DNA from: Micromonospora parva
Lineage (GTDB): Bacteria > Actinomycetota > Actinomycetes > Mycobacteriales > Micromonosporaceae
DNA: 64,000 nt
NCBI RefSeq assembly: GCF_000718515.1
Contig: NZ_JNZS01000002.1
Location: 248,001-312,000, forward strand
Direction of reading: 5' to 3'
A program made the position numbers and the translations under genes. The notes below the pieces were generated by a model. The model worked only from the letters and a program-made list of their open reading frames with translations, had not been told where the DNA came from and searched no databases. Below are positions 17,090 to 25,453 of this stretch, piece after piece; the first letter of the stretch is position 1; each line of letters opens with the position of its first letter.

Positions 17090-17410
17090 TCAGTTGGCCG
17101 CGCTGACGAGAATCTTGTCCTTGCCGGCCTTGTCCTTGCTGTTCTTCTTCATCGCGGCCTCGAACATCTTGCGCCAGCTCGTCACCTGCGGGTGACGACG
17201 CAGCAGCGCCCGCCGTTCGCGTTCGGTCATGCCGCCCCACACACCGAACTCGATCCGGTTGTCCAGCGCGTCGGCCAGGCACTCGTACCGAACTGGGCAG
17301 CTCCGGCAGATCCGCTTCGCCACGTTCTGTTCGGCGCCCTGTACGAACAACGCGTCCGGGTCCCCGTTCTGACATGCCGCCAGTGACGGCCAGTCAGTGA
17401 TCATGCCCAT
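17090..17410 (-). CDS. WhiB-family iron-sulfur regulator, WhiB4-like
   Basis: 106-aa Wbl protein, a [4Fe-4S] redox- or NO-responsive regulator. All four cluster Cys are present: Cys13 (AACQNG), Cys35 and Cys38 (ICRSC), Cys44 (YEC), followed by the FGVWGG turn and a basic C-terminal region (ERRALLRRHP, KKNSKDKAGK) for DNA binding. ATG 17410 is chosen because GGGGGG lies ten bases upstream; longer N-terminal extensions lack an RBS. Its location between the ArsA-like pair and the PonA2-like PBP is that of whiB4 (Rv3681c) in M. tuberculosis. It converges on the ATPase, with 6 bases between stops. Confidence 0.93.
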   Translation of the reverse strand: MGMITDWPSLAACQNGDPDALFVQGAEQNVAKRICRSCPVRYECLADALDNRIEFGVWGGMTERERRALLRRHPQVTSWRKMFEAAMKKNSKDKAGKDKILVSAAN

Positions 17411-17817
17411 GTGTACACGTCCCCCCTTGCAGTACCTACCGACCTCGTCGATGCACGTCAGCCGGCAATTCCCCCCGATCGCCCGGCCCGCCTTCCCCAA
17501 GGCGGCGCGGACGACATGTGGCGCTGTCGCCGCCCCCATCATGCTCTGTAGTCGACCGATTACGCAACGTTGTCGACGAAATCCATCATTCCGGACACTC
17601 CCGGCTTCCCGGGCCTTCGACCGCCGGTTACCCCGCCGAGGTCAGCGATAACGCTGCGCCGCCTCACTGAATCGGAGGAGACTCACGCCAGGTCACACGC
17701 AACCAAGCACCGGGGGTCGTGCGTTTAGCACAACGAGGGCAGCGCGCGCAGGAAATGGGGAAAGAACGCCCCAGCGCCCCTCGTTCCCTACTCGCGTACC
17801 CTGTCGAGGTGACCTGG
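17411..17817. other. Divergent intergenic region between whiB and the PBP gene
   Basis: 407 bases holding the promoters of both genes. It is less GC-rich than its surroundings around 17560-17600 (cgattacgcaacgttgtcg...). I see no RNA gene, repeat or conserved ORF. Confidence 0.55.
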
Positions 17818-20262
17818 ATGCGGAAACGTGACCACAATGTGCTGACCAACGCCGCATCGCTACTCGTGTGTGGCCTGCTGGCCGGCGTGGTGGTCGCCGC
17901 GGCGGCCTTCCCCGCGGTAGCGATGTCCGGCCTGGCCGCGAAGGCCGGCGCCGAGACATTCGGTGCCCTGCCCACGGAGCTGACGGTGGCCCGCGCGCCA
18001 CAGATCAGCTACCTGATGGCCTCGGACGGCAAGACCCCGCTCGCGACGATGTACGACGAGAACCGGCGGGACGTGAAGCTCCCAGACATCTCGCCGGCAA
18101 TGCAGAAGGCCATCATCGCGGCCGAGGACCACGACTTCTACAAGCACAACGGCGTCGACATCAACGGTGTCGCCCGCGCGTTCGTGAACAACCAGAGCGA
18201 GGGCGCCGGTCGGCAGGGCGCATCGACGCTGACCATGCAGTACGTCCGGCTGGCCATCGCCTACTCGGCCACCCACCCGGCGGACGTCGTCGCGGCGACC
18301 GAGGACACCAGCGCCCGCAAGCTCCGCGAGATGCGGCTGGCTCTCCAGGTCGACAAGGAATTCTCCAAGGACGAGATCCTCACCCGCTACCTCAACCTCG
18401 CCTCGTTCGGCAACGGCGCGTACGGCATCTACGCCGCCAGCCAGGTCTACTTCGGCAAGCCGCCGAGCAAGCTGAAGATCGAGGAAGCGGCCCTGCTGGC
18501 CGGCATGGTCAAGGCGCCGACGACGAACGACCCGACCACCGAGGCCGGCTACCCGCTCGCACTGGAGCGGCGTAACTACGTCATCCAGAACATGGTCGAC
18601 ATCAAGGCCATCACCCAGCAGGAGGCGGACGCCGCCAAGGCGACCAAGCTGGTCGTGAAGGACAAGCGCACCCCGAACGGCTGCGTCGCCGCCAACGTCA
18701 ACGAGTGGGGCTTCTTCTGCGACTACTTCTACCGCTGGTGGATGGATCAGGAGACGTTCGGCTCGACCACGTACGACCGGGAGCGTCGGCTCAAGAGCGG
18801 CGGCTACACCGTCGTGACCTCGCTCGACGTCCAGGCGCAGCGCGGTGCGGACAAGGCCGTCCGTAAGGCCAAGAGCGTGAACAGCAAGGAAGCGGCAATG
18901 GTCGCGGTGGTCGAGCCGGGCAGCGGCCGGGTGCGGGCCCTCGCGGTCAACCGGCAGTTCAAGCTCGACGACCCGAAGAACCCGAAGAACAAGCTCTCCA
19001 GCGACCCGGCCAAAAGCAGGAAGGGCATCCGGGGCAACTACCCGGCGACAGTGAACCCGCTGCTCACCGGCGGCAACGGCATCACCGGTTACCAGGCCGG
19101 CTCGACCTTCAAGATCTTCAGCATCCTGGCCGCGCTGGAGAAGGGCATTCCGCTCAGCTACACGATCAACGCGCCCCAGCAGTTCAAGTCGGAATACATC
19201 ATCGACAGCAGCAGCCCGGCCGCCTGCAAGGGCACCCACTTCTACTGCCCGACCAACTCCGGCCTGAAGGCCGGCGGCGTGCAGAACATGTGGAGCGCCT
19301 TCAGCGCGTCGATCAACACGTACTTCGTCCCGCTGCAACAGCAGGTCGGCGCGGAGAACGTGGTCGACGCCGCCCGGCGGGCCGGCATCCAGTTCCGGGC
19401 GAGCAACGACGCCAAGTTCGCCGCGACCAAGGATGCCGCCCACCAGTGGGGCGCGTTCACCCTCGGTGTCTCCTCCACCACGCCGCTCGACCTGGCCAAC
19501 GCGTACGCCACCCTCGCGGCGGACGGGAAGTACTGCGAGCCGATCCCGGTGCAGGAAATCCGCGACCCGGAGGGCAACAAGCTGGACATCGCCAACCCTC
19601 GCTGCGAGAAGCGGTTCAGCACCGAGGTGGCACGGGCCGCCGTGGACGCCGCCCGCTGCCCGGTCGGTGACAATTCCAGCACCAGCAAGTGCGGTGGCAG
19701 CCGTACGGCCCGCGTGGTGAAGGGCATCGTCGACGCGCCGGTGGCCGGCAAGTCCGGCACCACCGACTCGGAGAAGACGGCCGCCCTGGTCGCCATGACC
19801 AAGCAGTACTCGGTGGCCGGCATCATGGCCGACCCGGACTGGCCGCAGACGAACGTCAAGATGAAGCACGCCGAGAAGGACGGCATCAACCCACCGGTGT
19901 ACGAGACCCTGCGCGATGCCATGAAGGGCAAGGACCGGGTCCAGTTCACACCACCCGGCCAGAAGATCTCCGAGGGTGACCAGCGCAGCATCCCCGACGT
20001 GAAGTGCGTGTCGGTGGAGCAGGCGAAGTCCCGGCTCAAGGGCGCCGGCTTCGAGCCGGTCGTCTCCAGCGCCAAGGTGCCGTCCTCCTGCAAGGCGGGC
20101 GACGCGGCCGGCACCAGCCCGGACGGACGCACGATCAAGGGTGGTGTGGTCACCATCCAGGTCAGCAGCGGCGGCGGCACGCCGGGCAACACCGACGGCA
20201 CTCCGGGCAACCCGCCCGGCAACCAGCCAGGTAGACCCGGCAACGGCCGCCCCAACGGCTGA
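17818..20262 (+). CDS. Bifunctional penicillin-binding protein with PASTA domain (PonA2-like)
   Basis: 814-aa class A PBP that polymerises glycan strands and cross-links peptides outside the membrane. Membrane span about residues 15-37. Glycosyltransferase motifs AAEDHDFYKHNG (catalytic Glu about 103), GASTLTMQ and RKLREMRLALQ are intact. Transpeptidase motifs are STFK (nucleophile Ser about 429), SIN and KSGTT (about 645). One PASTA domain follows (about 724-783, IPDVKCVSVEQAKSRL), then a Gly/Pro/Asn-rich tail. GAGGTGA five bases before ATG 17818 decides the start; GTG 17809 is also in frame. It holds the position of ponA2 (Rv3682). The C-terminal tail of about 30 residues is low complexity. 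Confidence 0.95.
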   Translation: MRKRDHNVLTNAASLLVCGLLAGVVVAAAAFPAVAMSGLAAKAGAETFGALPTELTVARAPQISYLMASDGKTPLATMYDENRRDVKLPDISPAMQKAIIAAEDHDFYKHNGVDINGVARAFVNNQSEGAGRQGASTLTMQYVRLAIAYSATHPADVVAATEDTSARKLREMRLALQVDKEFSKDEILTRYLNLASFGNGAYGIYAASQVYFGKPPSKLKIEEAALLAGMVKAPTTNDPTTEAGYPLALERRNYVIQNMVDIKAITQQEADAAKATKLVVKDKRTPNGCVAANVNEWGFFCDYFYRWWMDQETFGSTTYDRERRLKSGGYTVVTSLDVQAQRGADKAVRKAKSVNSKEAAMVAVVEPGSGRVRALAVNRQFKLDDPKNPKNKLSSDPAKSRKGIRGNYPATVNPLLTGGNGITGYQAGSTFKIFSILAALEKGIPLSYTINAPQQFKSEYIIDSSSPAACKGTHFYCPTNSGLKAGGVQNMWSAFSASINTYFVPLQQQVGAENVVDAARRAGIQFRASNDAKFAATKDAAHQWGAFTLGVSSTTPLDLANAYATLAADGKYCEPIPVQEIRDPEGNKLDIANPRCEKRFSTEVARAAVDAARCPVGDNSSTSKCGGSRTARVVKGIVDAPVAGKSGTTDSEKTAALVAMTKQYSVAGIMADPDWPQTNVKMKHAEKDGINPPVYETLRDAMKGKDRVQFTPPGQKISEGDQRSIPDVKCVSVEQAKSRLKGAGFEPVVSSAKVPSSCKAGDAAGTSPDGRTIKGGVVTIQVSSGGGTPGNTDGTPGNPPGNQPGRPGNGRPNG

Positions 20263-20281
20263 GCCGACGGGTAGGACACGA

Positions 20282-20315
20282 CGGGCGGGCACCCTCCTCG
20301 GGTGCCCGCCCGTTT
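20282..20315 (+). terminator. Rho-independent terminator after the PBP gene
   Basis: Perfect 13-base stem CGGGCGGGCACCC / GGGTGCCCGCCCG with loop TCCTC, followed by TTT, 20 bases after the stop. Confidence 0.9.
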
Positions 20316-20376
20316 CGTCTGCCCGGACCAGCTGGCGGCCACGACCACAGTCGTGCCGCGCCACCGACCCGGTGAG

Positions 20377-20832
20377 TCAGAGACCGAGCTGTCGGCGTAC
20401 CTCGGCGGCCACCCGGCCACCCTCGGCCTGGCCCGCCACAGCGGCCTGGGCCGCCTTCATCGCCGGGCCCATCTGGGCCTTGCCGGTGAAGCCGCCCGCG
20501 GCGAGCGCCCCCGACACCAGCTCGGTCAACTCGGCGTCCGAGAGCTGCTTGGGCAGGTAGCGGTCCAACACCTCGCCCTCGGCGCTCTCCTTCGCGGCCT
20601 GCTCGGCGCGGCCGGCGTCGGCGAAGGCGGTGGCCGCCTCCCGACGCTTCTTGGCTTCCTTGGTCAACACCGCGAGCACCTCGTCATCGGTGAGCTCGCG
20701 CTTGGCCTTGCCGGCGACCTCGGCGGTGCCGACGGCGGCCAGGGCCATCCGCAGCGTGGAGGTGGTCAGCTCGTCGCGCGCCTTGAGCGCGGAACGCATG
20801 TCGGCGGTGAGGCGGTCCTTCAGCGTGCTCAT
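20377..20832 (-). CDS. GatB/YqeY-domain protein
   Basis: 151-aa YqeY-family protein, related to the tail domain of the amidotransferase subunit GatB. Helical throughout: MSTLKDRLTADMRSALKARD, a second helical part with EVLAVLTKEAKKRREAA, then the family hallmark EVLDRYLPKQLSD and a C-terminal GPAMKAAQ helix bundle. Length is normal. It likely binds tRNA or acts in tRNA-dependent reactions, but no enzyme activity is established for stand-alone members. It starts at ATG 20832, 25 bases from the divergent metallophosphoesterase start, and converges on the PBP terminator. Confidence 0.9.
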   Translation of the reverse strand: MSTLKDRLTADMRSALKARDELTTSTLRMALAAVGTAEVAGKAKRELTDDEVLAVLTKEAKKRREAATAFADAGRAEQAAKESAEGEVLDRYLPKQLSDAELTELVSGALAAGGFTGKAQMGPAMKAAQAAVAGQAEGGRVAAEVRRQLGL

Positions 20833-20857
20833 GGACGGTCAAACTACCCTGAACGCC

Positions 20858-21751
20858 ATGCGAAAGCGCACACTATTCCGGCTCGCCGCCGGAACCGCCA
20901 CGATCGGCGCGGCCACCCTCGCGTACGCGTCGCTCATCGAGCGCAACATGTTCACACTGCGGCGGTACGACGTGCCGGTGCTCCCGACCGACGCGGAGCC
21001 GCTACGTGTGCTGCACCTGTCGGACCTGCACATGATGCCCGACCAGGCGCGCAAGCAGCGCTGGGTGGCGTCGCTGGCCGCCCTCGACCCCGACCTGGTG
21101 GTGGTGACCGGCGACAACATGGCGCACCCGGGCGCGGTGCCCGGGGTGCTGCGGGCCCTGCAACCGCTGCTGGACTACCCGGGCGCGTTCGTGTTCGGCT
21201 CCAACGACTACACCGGGCCGGTGTTGAAGAATCCCTTCACCTACTTCCTGCCCGACCGGGAGTACACCGAGGGCGTGGAGCTTCCCTACGAGGAGCTGCG
21301 TCAGGTCTTCACCGGCGCCGGCTGGGCGGACCTGAACAACGCGCGGACGAGCCTCAAGGCCGGCGGCCGGGAGCTGGACCTCGTCGGCGTCGACGACCCC
21401 CACATCGACCGGGACGACTACCCGTCCGTGTCGGGCCGGGTGGCGTCCTCCGCCGACCTGTCCATCGCCGTGACGCACTCCCCCGAGCCACGGGTGCTCG
21501 ACCAGATGGCGGCGGACGGATTCGGCCTCCTGCTGGCCGGGCACACCCACGGTGGTCAGGTGTGCGTACCGGGCTTCGGGGCCCTGGTGACCAACTGCGG
21601 CCTGCCGCGCTCGATGGCGCAAGGGCTGCACCGGTGGCCCGGCTCGGACTCCTGGCTGCACGTCTCCGCCGGTCTCGGCACCCACCCGACCGCCCCGGTC
21701 CGCTTCGCCTGCCCCCCGGAGGCCAGCATCCTCACCCTCATCCCCCGCTGA
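20858..21751 (+). CDS. Membrane-anchored metallophosphoesterase (Rv3683-like)
   Basis: 297-aa calcineurin-like phosphoesterase with an N-terminal membrane/signal segment (LFRLAAGTATIGAATLAYASL). Metal motifs: HLSDLHMM (about 53-60), VVVTGDNMAH, VTHSPEPR and AGHTHGGQV near 224. The usual GNH motif reads GSND (FVFGSNDYTGP), keeping the metal-binding Asn but not the His; this is a feature of the YkuE/Rv3683 branch. Position next to the PonA2-like PBP is as in M. tuberculosis. Start ATG 20858 is the first residue of the signal segment. Substrate unknown; phospholipid/lipid-linked precursors are a guess from related YkuE proteins. Confidence 0.9.
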   Translation: MRKRTLFRLAAGTATIGAATLAYASLIERNMFTLRRYDVPVLPTDAEPLRVLHLSDLHMMPDQARKQRWVASLAALDPDLVVVTGDNMAHPGAVPGVLRALQPLLDYPGAFVFGSNDYTGPVLKNPFTYFLPDREYTEGVELPYEELRQVFTGAGWADLNNARTSLKAGGRELDLVGVDDPHIDRDDYPSVSGRVASSADLSIAVTHSPEPRVLDQMAADGFGLLLAGHTHGGQVCVPGFGALVTNCGLPRSMAQGLHRWPGSDSWLHVSAGLGTHPTAPVRFACPPEASILTLIPR

Positions 21752-21793
21752 CCCCTCTCGCGCCACCCGTCGCGGCGAGACCAGGCAGCTGTC

Positions 21794-21874
21794 GTTGATC
21801 GACTCGGGTTCCTGAAAGTTGGGGTGTCCTGGTCACGTCGACAGCCCGGCTTCCTGGAACCCGAGTCGATCAAC
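21794..21874. repeat. Intergenic palindrome, family B copy 1
   Basis: Perfect 19-base arms, GTTGATCGACTCGGGTTCC and its reverse complement, enclose 43 bases. Related sequence recurs at 58068-58177. It lies between the phosphoesterase stop and the tRNA-Pro promoter. Confidence 0.9.
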
Positions 21875-21929
21875 GAACCAGCCCGGCCGGCGATCGCGCT
21901 GACGGGTCCGGTCGGCGGGGGTACCGAGT

Positions 21930-21957
21930 TTGACCATCGGGGCGGGTGGGCTACTAT
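21930..21957 (+). promoter_or_regulatory. Vegetative promoter of tRNA-Pro
   Basis: TTGACC, 16-base spacer, TACTAT: a good match to an HrdB/sigma-70 promoter. The predicted start site is around 21963, a few bases before the tRNA. Confidence 0.75.
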
Positions 21958-21971
21958 TTGTCGGCACGCCT

Positions 21972-22048
<77 letters not shown>

Positions 22049-22054
22049 GAGGTA

Positions 22055-22086
22055 AGAGGGCACATCCGATCACGGATGTGCCCTCT
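22055..22086 (+). terminator. Hairpin terminator after tRNA-Pro
   Basis: Perfect 14-base stem AGAGGGCACATCCG / CGGATGTGCCCTCT with a 4-base loop, starting 7 bases after the tRNA. Only a short T stretch follows. Confidence 0.8.
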
Positions 22087-22232
22087 GGCGTTTGTTGACC
22101 ATGCACGGCCCAGCGCTGTGGCGATGCTGCCCAGCTGCGGCCATCCGGGGCACGTTGAACGCGCCCGCTGCCGCCTTCAACCTTTTGACCCTCGGCGGGG
22201 TCGTGACAGGTAACCAATCGAGGCGGGGGCTT

Positions 22233-22787
22233 ATGGCAGCTGACGACGAGCATTTCCGAGAGTTCGTCGACACGCGCTACATGGATCTCTTGCGCGTGGC
22301 GTACCACCTCACCGGGTCGGCACAGGATGCGGAGGATCTGGTGCAGGCGGCGCTGGTGAAGGTGATGCGTCGGTGGCGGCGGGTCGAAGATCCGATGGCC
22401 TACCTGCGGCGCGTCATGATCAATCAGCACATCAGTAGTTGGCGCCGCTACCGGGTGCACGAGTTGGTGACGGCGATTCTGCCGGAGCGGTCCACCCGGG
22501 ACATGACGGATGCGGTGGCGGAGCGGCACGCCCTGTACGCGGCGATGCGGGCACTGACGCCGCGCACCCGGGCCGTGATCGTGCTGCGGTACGTGGTCGA
22601 TCTGCCGGAGGCGGAGGTCGCCGCCACCCTGGGCTGCTCGGTCGGGTCAGTCAAGAGCCGTGCGTCGAGGGGCCTGGCTCGCCTGCGGCTGGCACTGGCA
22701 GCGGACGCGCCGCCGTCGACACCGGCATCAACGGCAGCTCAGCCGGCACCGGACGGCACAACGAGGATGACGGGGGCAACGCCATGA
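22233..22787 (+). CDS. SigE-family RNA polymerase sigma factor (ECF-like)
   Basis: 184-aa sigma-70-family protein of the group named SigE in actinomycetes. Region 2: FREFVDTRYMDLLRVAYHL and DAEDLVQAALVKVMRRW; region 4: VVDLPEAEVAATLGCSVGSV then KSRASRGLARLRLAL. ATG 22233 is chosen by the AGGCGGGGG stretch upstream and family length; longer extensions have no RBS. It overlaps the following membrane protein by ATGA, the usual layout for a sigma factor and its regulator. The segment CAACCT...CGTGAC at about 22173-22203 resembles an ECF promoter but with a spacer a little long; not called. Confidence 0.9.
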   Translation: MAADDEHFREFVDTRYMDLLRVAYHLTGSAQDAEDLVQAALVKVMRRWRRVEDPMAYLRRVMINQHISSWRRYRVHELVTAILPERSTRDMTDAVAERHALYAAMRALTPRTRAVIVLRYVVDLPEAEVAATLGCSVGSVKSRASRGLARLRLALAADAPPSTPASTAAQPAPDGTTRMTGATP

Positions 22788-24235
22788 CTGTCGACGAGGA
22801 GCTGGGCCGGGCCCTGGCCGAGCTGAGCAGCACGCTGACCCCGCAGCCGGATCCGTACGGTCGAGTCCTGGCGCGTTATCGACGGAGGCGGCAGCGACGC
22901 CTCGGCGGGCTGGCCCTGGCCCTCGTGGTCTCGGTGGGTGGCACAGCCTTCGCCGTGGCCGGCCCGGCCCGGACCACGCAGCCACCACCAGCGAACTCGA
23001 ACGAGTCCATCGCACCCGTACTGGCCTGGTCGGACAAACTGCTTCAGTCGCCGCCACGCGGTGCGGTCGCCCGGGACACCAGCTATGTCCGCCAGCTTTC
23101 CGACCTTTTGTTGGACGCCCAGCGCCGAGGAGACTTTCCCAACCTGACGGTGCCGGTCAACGCGGTGAAGGTCCTCTTCATCGACGACGTCAACGACCAA
23201 CGGATCGCGCTCGCCGCCTTCGTCCGTGCCCAGCCCGATCCGGTCACCGGCTGGCCCAGCGCCGCAGTGTGGCTCGTCGCCGAGAAGGGCGCCAGCGCCG
23301 AGAAGCTGGCCAGCACCGGCTCTGTTCGGGGTACGAGCGACGCTCTGGAACCCTACGAGAGCCTTGCCGTGGACGACCCGTCCGGTCCGGGAAAGGCGAT
23401 ACACGTGGCGATCGCACCCGCCGGCTGCGCCTTCCTCACCTCACCGGTGCTCAACGGCAACGCGTTCCAGTGGGCCTCGGAGCCGACCGGTTCCTACCTG
23501 ATCCGCACGCCGCAGACCCAGCGACCCGAGTGGTGGCGGGTCAACTGCGGCGCGGTGACGCGCAAGATAACTCCCGGGCCGGGCTCACTGGCGGCCAAGC
23601 CGATCACCGACGCCCAGCTCGCGACCGCGATGTCCCGGGTACGGGGAGATGTCACGGCGCAGCGGGCCCGAGAGCTGGTGTACCAGTCGGCCCAGTCGGC
23701 GGGCTACCGCCTGACCGCCCTGCCGAGCGTGGTGTGGGGCGGGCACGTTGCCGGCATCCCGACCGGCGGATCACCAACCGCCGGCGAGCCGTCGGTGACG
23801 AACGGCCAGGTGACCGTCCTGGCTGCTCCCGCAGTCGACGGCAGCTGGGTCGGCGAGGTGACGATCGAGCCCGATCAACCACGGTCCGACAGCGTCATCA
23901 GCACCGGCACCTCGTTCACCGTGCCGACGGATCCGACCGATCCCGCAAGCGTGCTGGCCGTGCCGATCGACGGCGACGCGGCCGGTGGCGGGGACCAGCA
24001 GTTCCTGCTGGTGGTGACCCCGGTTGCGGCCACCACTGTGCGCGTCCTACGGGACGGGCAAGAGGTGGCGAGGGCCCCGGCCAGCGGCTCCGGGGCGGCG
24101 TTGACAGTGCCCCGACCCACCGCGGGTCTCGTGGTGACGGCGCTCGACGGCTCCGGCAGGACACTCGCCAGCGCGCAGGTGTCTGACGAGGGTGCGCAGG
24201 GGACACCGGAGACGGATGCCTGGAACCAGGAATGA
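22784..24235 (+). CDS. Single-span membrane protein coupled to the sigma factor (putative anti-sigma-type partner)
   Basis: 483-aa protein: cytoplasmic N-terminus of about 40 residues (VDEELGRALAELSSTL... RYRRRRQRR), one membrane span (LGGLALALVVSVGGTAFAVAG, about 42-62) and a large outer domain of about 420 residues with no motif I know. The N-terminal topology and the ATGA overlap with the sigma gene suggest it controls that sigma factor, but the zinc-binding HxxxCxxC anti-sigma motif is absent. It is much longer outside the membrane than typical anti-sigma factors, so it may be a sensor. This is inference from gene order. Confidence 0.75.
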   Translation: MTVDEELGRALAELSSTLTPQPDPYGRVLARYRRRRQRRLGGLALALVVSVGGTAFAVAGPARTTQPPPANSNESIAPVLAWSDKLLQSPPRGAVARDTSYVRQLSDLLLDAQRRGDFPNLTVPVNAVKVLFIDDVNDQRIALAAFVRAQPDPVTGWPSAAVWLVAEKGASAEKLASTGSVRGTSDALEPYESLAVDDPSGPGKAIHVAIAPAGCAFLTSPVLNGNAFQWASEPTGSYLIRTPQTQRPEWWRVNCGAVTRKITPGPGSLAAKPITDAQLATAMSRVRGDVTAQRARELVYQSAQSAGYRLTALPSVVWGGHVAGIPTGGSPTAGEPSVTNGQVTVLAAPAVDGSWVGEVTIEPDQPRSDSVISTGTSFTVPTDPTDPASVLAVPIDGDAAGGGDQQFLLVVTPVAATTVRVLRDGQEVARAPASGSGAALTVPRPTAGLVVTALDGSGRTLASAQVSDEGAQGTPETDAWNQE

Positions 24236-24245
24236 CCGCGAGGAA

Positions 24246-24272
24246 GTGGCCCGGTCCGAACGACCGGGCCAC
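24246..24272. terminator. Hairpin between convergent genes
   Basis: Perfect 11-base stem GTGGCCCGGTC / GACCGGGCCAC, loop CGAAC, 10 bases after the upstream stop; serves the sigma-factor operon and perhaps the LPVTG gene from the other side. Confidence 0.75.
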
Positions 24273-24341
24273 CTCCGGGTACGCCGTCAGTCCGTCTTCC
24301 GCTTCACGTGAGGCAGGTCTGCGCCGGGTACGGGAGCCTGG

Positions 24342-25181
24342 TCACTCGACCACGATCCTGGTGCGTCGGCATCGGGCAAGCCCCACGACAGTGGCGCCAA
24401 CGACGAGCAGCAGCAGGCCACCAACAGTCAGAGCGGTCACCGGGGTGCCGGTCACCGGAAGCCCCCCACCGGATTCGCTGCCCCCACCGGCACCGCCGCC
24501 GGGGGAAGAGGTGCCGGTTGGCTGGACCGTGCCATCACCATCCGGGGACTGTCGCGTGGGCGTGGGCGTAGTCGTGGGTTGGGCGGCCGACGGGCTCGGA
24601 GTCGGTGTCGCTCCAGCCGTCACGGTGACGTCGAGCGACTGGTCCTCATACGGGTGGTCACCGGACCAGACCCACTGGGTGATGGGCACGGTCGGGGTGA
24701 TCTTCCAGCTGCCATCCCTGTTGCGGCCCACATTGCGGTAGGACGTGTTCGCGGGCATGTAGTAAAGGCCGACCGGGTAGGTCCCCGCCTTGGCCGTCGG
24801 CGGTGCCGTGACCCGGAATGGGTTGCTGGCCCCCCACGTCTCGGACGTCTGCCCGGGGGTGATCACCTCGGGGAGGTAGCAGAGCAGCTCGACGTCTCCG
24901 GTGCACGTCGCGCCCGTCGGGCCCGTCAGCGTCAACGGCGATTTGCCATAGGTCTGGATGGTCACGAAGGCCCCCTCGGCGTCGTAGTTGCCGAGGACGC
25001 TGAGGGGCATCGGAAGCTCTGCGGATTGCCCCGGAGCCAAGGTGATGTCGGCAATCTGGGGTGCCGACATGAACGTCCGGTACTCGACGTCGGCTCTGGC
25101 CGGGGCTGCGACAGCTAGCGGAACGCACATGGCCATAAGGGAGGCCAGACCGAACCGTGCCACCGCTGTACTTCGTTGCAT
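24342..25181 (-). CDS. Secreted cell-wall protein with LPVTG sortase signal
   Basis: 279-aa surface protein. Signal peptide about residues 1-30 (MAMCVPLAVAAPARA), then a beta-rich domain of about 165 residues (VTIQTYGKSPLTLTGPTG, FRVTAPPTAKAGTYPVGLYY), then a Thr/Pro/Ser/Gly-rich spacer (about 195-240). The C-terminus has LPVTG at 241-245, a hydrophobic span (ALTVGGLLLLVVGATVVGL) and the positive tail ARCRRTR, the full cell-wall sorting signal. It should be covalently attached by a sortase; no sortase gene is in the window. It is divergent from the FG-GAP surface protein. Function unknown. Confidence 0.85.
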   Translation of the reverse strand: MQRSTAVARFGLASLMAMCVPLAVAAPARADVEYRTFMSAPQIADITLAPGQSAELPMPLSVLGNYDAEGAFVTIQTYGKSPLTLTGPTGATCTGDVELLCYLPEVITPGQTSETWGASNPFRVTAPPTAKAGTYPVGLYYMPANTSYRNVGRNRDGSWKITPTVPITQWVWSGDHPYEDQSLDVTVTAGATPTPSPSAAQPTTTPTPTRQSPDGDGTVQPTGTSSPGGGAGGGSESGGGLPVTGTPVTALTVGGLLLLVVGATVVGLARCRRTRIVVE

Positions 25182-25453
25182 GAACTGTTCCTTCGGGGTG
25201 CCTGAAGGGCGATGACCGTACAGGGGGGGTGAGCAAGACCTACGAAGCTAGCGAATGACCAGCAACCTCGTTGTCCCACAAGCCGGAATCCGGATCAGTT
25301 CAACCAAACGAACGATGTCCCTCCCGGCTTTCCCCCGGTCCGGGCCACGTTCGTTGAGCTGTCCGCCGTCCCGTCCCCGCGTGACGATCCCGAATGTGCC
25401 AGCGCTGTACGAGCGGCTGCCCGTACAAGCCCTCGGGGGATCTGGAGATGCGT
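25182..25453. other. Divergent promoter region of two surface-protein genes
   Basis: 272 bases, no gene seen. It is relatively AT-rich near 25250-25320. It should carry promoters for both the LPVTG protein and the FG-GAP protein, which may therefore share control. Confidence 0.5.

Noticed and set aside
17860..20364. Long open frame on the minus strand opposite the PBP gene
   Set aside because: Shadow of the PBP coding sequence; composition is Arg/Val/Asp-rich and lacks any domain.
22173..22203. CAACCT...CGTGAC as an ECF-type autoregulated promoter for the sigma gene
   Set aside because: The spacing is about 18 bases and the -35 half only partly matches the AAC core; too weak to call.
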